Below, one piece after another: positions 58,285 through 64,000 of a stretch of DNA of 64,000 nucleotides (positions are counted from its first letter, which is position 1; every line of letters starts with the position of its first letter). The stretch is from assembly GCF_003086295.3 (NCBI RefSeq), contig NC_092039.1:98972561-99036560 (forward strand), given 5' to 3'. The notes below the pieces were generated by a model. It had not been told where the DNA came from. It was given only the letters and a program-made list of their open reading frames with translations, and searched no databases. This DNA is from Arachis hypogaea (lineage: Eukaryota > Streptophyta > Magnoliopsida > Fabales > Fabaceae). Both the position numbers and the translations under genes were made by a program.

Positions 58285-58756
58285 CAAACTTGTGCCATAA
58301 TCTCAATTTGAGAAGCAGATATAATTTTTTTGTGGGTTACTTTTAGGGAATTTAGAGATTGTGTCCAATAAAAATGTAAAAAATAATAATTATAAAAAGA
58401 AAAAAATAAAAAAGAACAAGTGTAAAATATAAAAAATTACAAAATTTATATTAAAATGTACAAAAATTGACAAGTAGTTGAATGTAAATAATAGAATTTA
58501 AATACCAAAAAAATAGACAAAATTAAAATGACTGAAAGAAAAGTAAAATCTCTCAATACATATATGGACTCATAATTCATATTTTTGCAGGTCAGTATGA
58601 CTAAAAATTATTAGATGAGTCACTGTATTGTGAATGCATAAAAACTTCTCTACTTTATTGAAACTAATCCTATTTATGGAGAAAAAAATTCTAAGCTAAT
58701 TGGTACAATTTTAAACTTCAAATAAACTTGCATTTCAAATTATTTTAAACTTCAAA
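58285..58756. other. AT-rich intergenic stretch
   Basis: No ORF, repeat end or RNA gene was recognised. Confidence 0.5.
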
Positions 58757-58975
58757 CGAACTGATACAATTAGTATTGGGCTAGCCCAATTAAATAACTA
58801 TACTATAAATAGGAGTATAATGTAATAATGTGGGATAGGAATGGTGTAATTGGAAACTCTACTTTCTCTCTTTGGCCATATGTCTAGGGATTTCTCTTCT
58901 ATTCTCTCTGATTATCTCTAATTCTCTCTAGTTCTTGATACAAATTAGTATCAAATGGTGCTTTCATTGAACACT

Positions 58976-59903
58976 ATGCCAAATTCCTATGATGACGCAA
59001 TTTGGAATCATATTCAAACTAGCTTAGATCGCTTGAATTCATATTATGAAAAATGATCCAAGATACTTGCAGATACTCAGGCAACCTGCACCAAAATTTG
59101 TGCAACCTTCCGAAATCATCAACGACTCCAACAGCCTCCAATATGCCAGATTCAAGCCAAATCAACCTCAGCTTTTTCACCACTCAACAATGATTCAACA
59201 GCTCTAGAAGCAAATAATTCTACACTTACGTCTCTGCAATTTCAAAATTTAGCATCAAATTATGAGAAGGCAGCATCAGAGAATGCAGTGACCAATTTTC
59301 CAGAATTCAACATGACTCCAGTTCACACAGAAGAGGAAGAAGAAGCAGAAGAATCAGATTTCTGTTTCCTAGTCCAACCACAGCAACAACAAGCAAAATC
59401 AACAGAAACTCCAGATCAAGCAACAATTCAGCACTCACCAGTGTCAATTTGTAATTCCAAAGAAGTAGTAATACAATTTGAGCAACAAAAACACAAAATT
59501 CATGCCAAAATTCAAAAAGGATAAATGCAGAAGAAGAATTCGATTTCAATTTTGAATTTCTACCTGAAGAATCAACAAAACTTGCAGTTCAAGTAGAATG
59601 TCAACCAGCAGATCACACATTTCAAAACTCAATTCCAGAGATTCCAACCACAGCAGATCTGGCAATTTTAGTGACAAATGATTCTAGTGCAATTACAAGA
59701 TTTATGACCAAGAACAATACAAAATTCACAAACAAACCAGGTGGTAGAGGTATTGTATGGACTGCAGGGGATCGACCTTGGTTTGATTCGTCGATGATGC
59801 ACCCAGAAGATTTGCAGCCAGATCGAGATGCGGGAGGGGAGGACGCTTGGCGGTTTCTTCCTTTGGAGGCACCGAGCCCGCAGACAACCGCCACTGATGA
59901 CGA
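58976..59903 (+). pseudogene. Internal ORF of the three-LTR element, copy 1 (3'-truncated)
   Basis: From the ATG 58976 the frame reads S-Y-D-D-A-I-W-N, I-Q-T-S-L-D-R-L-N, then stops at E-K-stop, and continues through T-P-V-H-T-E-E-E-E-E-A-E-E and Q-P-Q-Q-Q-Q to a frameshift near 59500. It ends in mid-frame at the middle LTR. I do not recognise a family. The start resembles short gag-like leaders seen in some plant LTR elements, but this is weak. Confidence 0.5.
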
Positions 59904-60095
59904 TGATACAATTAGTATTGGGCTAGCCCAATTAGAGAATTATACTATAAACAGGAGTATAATGTAATAATGTGGGATATGTATGGTGTAATTGAAAACT
60001 CTACTTTCTCTCTTTGGCCCTATGTCTAGAGATTTCTCTTATATTCTCTCTGATTATCTCTAATTCTCTCTAGTTCTTGATACAAATTCGTATCA
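59904..60095 (+). repeat. Middle LTR of the three-LTR element
   Basis: TGATACAATTAGTATTGGGC...CAAATTCGTATCA, same length as the outer copies. It has no target duplication of its own. Confidence 0.9.
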
Positions 60096-60117
60096 AATGG
60101 TGCTTTCATTGAATACT

Positions 60118-61464
60118 ATGGCAAATTCCTATGATGACGCAATTTGGAATCAGATTCAAACTAGATTAGATCGCTTGAATTCAGATTATGAAAAACAATC
60201 CAAGATACTTGCAGATATTCAGGCAACCTGCACCAAAATTTGTGCAACCTTCCGAAATCATCAACGACTCCAATAGCCTCCAATATGCCAGATTCAAGCC
60301 AAATCAACCTCAGCTTTTTCACCACTCAACAATGATTCAACAGCTCCAGAATCAAACAATTCTACACTTACGGCTCTGTAATTTCAAAATTCAGCATCAG
60401 ATTATGAGAAGGCAGCATTGGAGAATGCAGCGACCAATTTTTCAGAATTCAACATGACTCCAGTTCACACAGAAGAGGAAGAAGAAGCAGAAGAATTAGA
60501 TTTCTGTTTCCTAGTCCAACCACAGCAACAAAAAGCAAAATCAACAGAAACTCCAAATCAAGCAACAATTCAGCGCTCACCAGTGTCAATTTGTAATTCC
60601 AAAGAAGCAGTAATACAATTTCAACAACAATGACAAAATTCATGCCAAAATTCAAAAAGGATAGATGCAGAAGAAGAATTCGATTTCAATTTTGAATTTC
60701 TACCTGAAGAATCAACAAAACTTGCAATTCAAGTAGAATATCAACCAGCAGATCACACATTTGAAAACTCAATTCCAGGGATTCCAACCACAGCAGATCT
60801 GGCAATTTCAGTGACAAATGATTCTAGTGCAATTATAAGATTTATGACCAAGAACAATACAGAATTCACAAACAAAACAGGTGGTAAAGGTATTGTGTGG
60901 ACTGTAGGGGATCGACCTTGGTTTGATTTGTCGATGACGCACCTAGGAGATTTGCAGCCAGATCGAGATGCGAGAGGGGAGGACGCTATGCGGTTTCTTC
61001 CTTTGGAGGCGCCAAACCCACAGACAACCGCCATTGATGACGATGCGAGGAGTAGCGCCGACGTTGGCGCTTTCGCGGTGCGGAAGGTAGAAGCCCATGG
61101 TGCTCCTGTAACAGGGGTGCGTGCTCACGCCATTAGAACCACCATCTGCGGCAGAGATCGTGGAGTTTGGGGGTTCCGTCAAGCCTCTTCTATCGTGGCT
61201 AATCCACCGCCACTTCTGGTGGCGGTCTTCCCTTGGAATCGAGACAGAGAACGAAGCGGCGAGGGCTTGCAGGGGCGAGTGGCGGCTTCGGGAAGAGGCA
61301 GGGAGAACTCGAACAGCAAACAGCAGAGGGTCGGGAGTTGGACGGCAGTGGTGGTACGTCCATGCAAGCTCGCGACGGCCCTATGGCTGCGGGTTGGACG
61401 CAGGGGCGACGGCAGGTGCACCTCTGAGACAGAGAAACAACAACGCGTCTCTCTTCTTCCATGA
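60118..61464 (+). pseudogene. Internal ORF of the three-LTR element, copy 2
   Basis: About 449 codons in one frame starting MANSYDDAIWNQIQTRLDRL, broken by three stops (near 60276, 60378, 60630). It has the acidic E-E-E-E-E-A-E-E and Gln-rich middle of copy 1, then G-G-K-G-I-V-W-T-V-G-D-R-P-W-F-D and a GC-rich Arg-rich end. The 3' part (61040-61460) is much more GC-rich than the rest, suggesting a captured piece. Other ORFs on both strands there are overlaps. Function unknown. Confidence 0.5.
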
Positions 61465-62485
61465 GAATGAGGAAGAGATGCTGAAGCCTATCAATGAGTT
61501 GGGCTTCTATTATGTGCTAGGCCAAATTTTAATTTCTGAAGCCCAAAATCAGCATGTGATGGATGGTATAATGACTTCAAGTCCAATTCTAAGGATTTCA
61601 ATATTTCTGGTCTATTTTCATATTTCTGCAGCAATTCTATTTTGTTGGTTTCGGATTGAACACAAATTTTTTCAATGGGATCCTAGTGGTTAAAATTTTT
61701 TTAGCAGTAGCTTAGAAAATGTTGTTTTCGAAATACTAATTTTTTTATTACTTGTATTCAGCTTTTATAATTTTTGTTAGGATTTATATTTTTTCGCAAC
61801 CTTGAGGACAAGGTTGTTTTGAAGGGTAGGGTAATGATACAATTAGTATTGAGCTAGTCCAATTAGAGAACTATACTATAAATAGGAGTATAATGTAATA
61901 ATGTGGGATATGTATGGTGTAATTGGAAACTCTACTTTCTCTCTTTGACCCTATATCTAAGGATTTCTCTTCTATTCTCTCTGATTATCTCTAATTCTCT
62001 CTAGTTCTTGATACAAATTCATATTACGAACTTGAATTTTAAATAGTCTTGGAAGATAACTTAATCGGCAAACCTAACTCATGTTTATTTTTCGTATCAT
62101 AATCTGTTTCATGCACGTATAATCTTTAATTTTAATTGTTGAATTTTTTTTAACAACGATCAATTATACCAAATTTTTGGCACAACACTCCTAATTAAAA
62201 AAAATTAAAATGAAAATGTCATCTTTTTTCTATATATATAAATTGTATTAGGATAGTATGGATTAGTATTAAAACGTTTATCCTCTAACAATTTACGTTT
62301 GAAATTTGCAAATCTATACACACAGAGATACAAGGCAACCATACAAAAGTGTGAATGGCTATTTAATGAAGGGAGACATCCGATAATGTTACAAAGATAA
62401 TAATTTAAATTATTTTATTTAATTTAATATTCATAATTTTATACGTATAATATTTATAATTATATATACATTATATTTAATATTA

Positions 62486-63298
62486 GGTGAATTCTATTTT
62501 ACCTTCTCTAAAAGAAAGGATAAATTATTTCTTATGATATATATATTAAAAGTGATTCACCAGATGAGTTTTATGAAATGGAATAGATCTTTAAGAGTGC
62601 AATAGATGTATTTGAAGGTAGAGGAGAGCTTATGGTCCATGATGATAAAAATCATAAAGACATTTGAAAAGATTTTTCAGATTCTCAAATCATAAACACA
62701 GTTAAAGACATTGTTGTTGATGACGTCAAATACAAGTTTCAAGGGATGGTAGATTCGGATCCTCATGAGATTAAAGACATTGTTATCGATGAGGCGGAGA
62801 TCAAGTCGAATTCAATTGCAGACAATAGGATTTGCAAGATAAGGTGATAATTATGCACAAGAATTTAATCACTTTCATGGGACAAAAATTTTGCGGATAA
62901 TAAACTTCGAGGATGTTATCACCATACAGAAGATGGTGGAGGAGGCACAGTGGGTGTACGCTGAGGTTGAGAAGAAGTTGCGCCTATGTATCAGAGATTC
63001 TCCGTACCTTGGTAGCAAAAATGTTGCCACGTGTAACGAGTTGAATACGTATTTGCACCTTGTTGATGGGTTTGTGAGTTCACCTCAAAGAGATTTTTTC
63101 GACGGTGACAGCCACCACCACCACCATAGACTGGTGGTGCTAAACTAAATTTAAATAATCACAAGAGAGAGAAAAAAAGTAGAAAACATATACCTAATTA
63201 TTATGGTTAATATTCAACTTAATTGTAATTATAAGCACTCTATATATCACAGAGGATAATTTATCCTTTATTTTAGAGAGGGTATGGTAGCATTCACC
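62486..63298. mobile_element. Mutator-like element with gene-like interior (possible Pack-MULE), 9-bp TSD
   Basis: The ends GGTGAATTCTATTTTACC and (reverse complement) GGTGAATGCTACCATACC begin inverted repeats of about 57 bp with about 11 mismatches. The flanks TTAATATTA at 62477-62485 and 63299-63307 are a perfect 9-bp duplication, diagnostic for Mutator-like elements. Length 813 bp. No transposase. Confidence 0.85.
62560..63148 (+). pseudogene. Gene-like sequence inside the Mutator-like element, unrecognised
   Basis: The first part (62540-62840) reads D-S-P-D-E-F-Y-E-M-E, A-I-D-V-F-E-G-R-G-E-L and D-P-H-E-I-K-D-I-V-I-D-E-A-E with two stops. The second (62891-63148, open) reads M-V-E-E-A-Q-W-V-Y-A-E-V-E-K-K-L-R, S-P-Y-L-G-S-K-N-V-A-T and a His run before the stop. 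Codon use is richer in G and C than the flanks, as expected for captured exons. I cannot name the parent gene. Confidence 0.45.
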
Positions 63299-63307
63299 TT
63301 AATATTA

Positions 63308-63645
63308 TTGTTTTGAACTATTTTATTGTTTTCCAACATTTTTTTATAAAGAAATAAATCTTATAAGTTGTTAAAAAAAATAAATTTTTGAGTAAATTAT
63401 CAAAATAATATCTAAAAATTTTTAATGTTAACAAAAATAACTATAAAGATACTAATGACAAAATCATTTCTAAAAAATTTTATAATCTGACAAAAATAAT
63501 TAAAAGTCAATTGCTTCCATTTCCATTAATGAAAAATACTGAAATGTTTACGGAGTAAATGACATGACAACTTCTTTTCTATCCCTCACTAACAATAATT
63601 TTCTCTCTCTTTTTCCTCATTTATTCATTCTCTCTCTCTCCCTTC

Positions 63646-63703
<58 letters not shown>

Positions 63704-64000
63704 CGTACAAACACAACATTTTTCAATTTTCAGAATTACACCAATAAACACAGACTCAATAGCACCAAAATCCAAATTCAAATTCAATTAAACGTAGCAT
63801 TTGACCTTAATATCAAAACTACAACACCCGTTAAAAAATTAGAGAAAGAGAGAAAATTTGGGAAAGAAAAAAAGAGACTGAAGAACAAAGAAATAACATA
63901 CAAAAAGAGGAGAGCGAGAGAGAGGAGGAAGACGACACTGAGGAATGTATTATCACTTTGTCGTCGAGAACGAAAAGGAGTGACAACAAGGGACTCACAA
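63308..64000. other. AT-rich stretch with CT/AT microsatellite
   Basis: A (CT)n run is followed by (AT)n at about 63630-63698. GA-rich sequence fills 63840-63935. No gene was recognised; the window may end inside a 5' UTR-like or repeat region. Confidence 0.5.

Larger units (their letters stand above)
58762..62026 (+). mobile_element. Three-LTR retrotransposon-like element, TSD CGAAC
   Basis: Three 192-bp LTRs (58762-58953, 59904-60095, 61835-62026) alternate with two internal regions. CGAAC flanks only the outer ends (58757-58761 and 62027-62031). Both internal regions start AATGGTGCTTTCATTGAA after the LTR. A purine tract GAAGGGTAGGG precedes the last LTR. The first internal region (about 950 bp) is cut short relative to the second (about 1740 bp) and lacks that tract. 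No gag, RT or integrase was recognised. Confidence 0.85.

Noticed and set aside
61121..61693. 190-aa plus-strand ORF and overlapping minus-strand ORFs
   Set aside because: They overlap the longer frame of the three-LTR element in a GC-rich block where stops are rare by chance.

Overview
The window looks like plant nuclear DNA, most probably from a legume and in particular peanut (Arachis). It is AT-rich, has no intact host gene that I can recognise, and is packed with LTR retrotransposons, DNA transposons and MITEs. The Arachis guess rests on recall, not on a search. LTRs beginning TGATGAGCGGATAA and arrays of the palindrome GGCGTTTAAACGCC are features I associate with the abundant peanut FIDEL-type families. 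No rRNA or tRNA gene and no CRISPR array was seen.

Left part (1-19 kb). A decayed Ty3/gypsy element of Tat-like organisation lies on the minus strand. Its integrase is split (6340-6865 and 12223-12826), and an opposite-strand ORF of the Transposase_28 type lies beyond the integrase (1075-5840). Five insertions that look like solo LTRs, each with a perfect 5-bp target duplication, cut this region up: 1433-4462 (containing 1984-3542), 6871-12222 (containing 10486-12010) and 15926-18999. The last one sits inside the C-terminal part of a CACTA transposase (15300-19056).

Middle (19-41.6 kb). A young, structurally complete LTR element (A, 19170-29602, minus strand, TSD GATGT, LTRs about 0.5% different) is inserted in the same CACTA remnant. 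A encodes gag and protease plus an intact extra ORF of 374 aa, but no reverse transcriptase or integrase. The CACTA remnant continues to its terminal repeat at 31639 and carries host-gene fragments with splice-like borders, one resembling the OHCU-decarboxylase half of a plant transthyretin-like (TTL) protein. Then come MITEs, a hAT MITE (34558-35313) and a decayed Ty1/copia element (36326-40283) with a 618-bp tandem duplication.

Right part (41.6-64 kb). A hAT-like element (41664-58276, 8-bp target duplication) is split by LTR element B (41811-57715), an older relative of A. B is split in turn by element C (45778-51773), a Ty3/gypsy copy whose pol is deleted from early RT to the 3' LTR. After this nest come an unusual LTR element with three LTRs but one pair of target duplications (58762-62026) and an 813-bp Mutator-like element with a 9-bp duplication and a gene-like ORF (62486-63298).

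The genes do not form a pathway. A and B keep gag, protease and ORF3 but lack RT and IN, so they presumably depend on a partner element elsewhere. The order of insertion can be read from the nesting and agrees with LTR divergence (A about 0.5%, C about 1.6%, B about 5%, all counted by eye).
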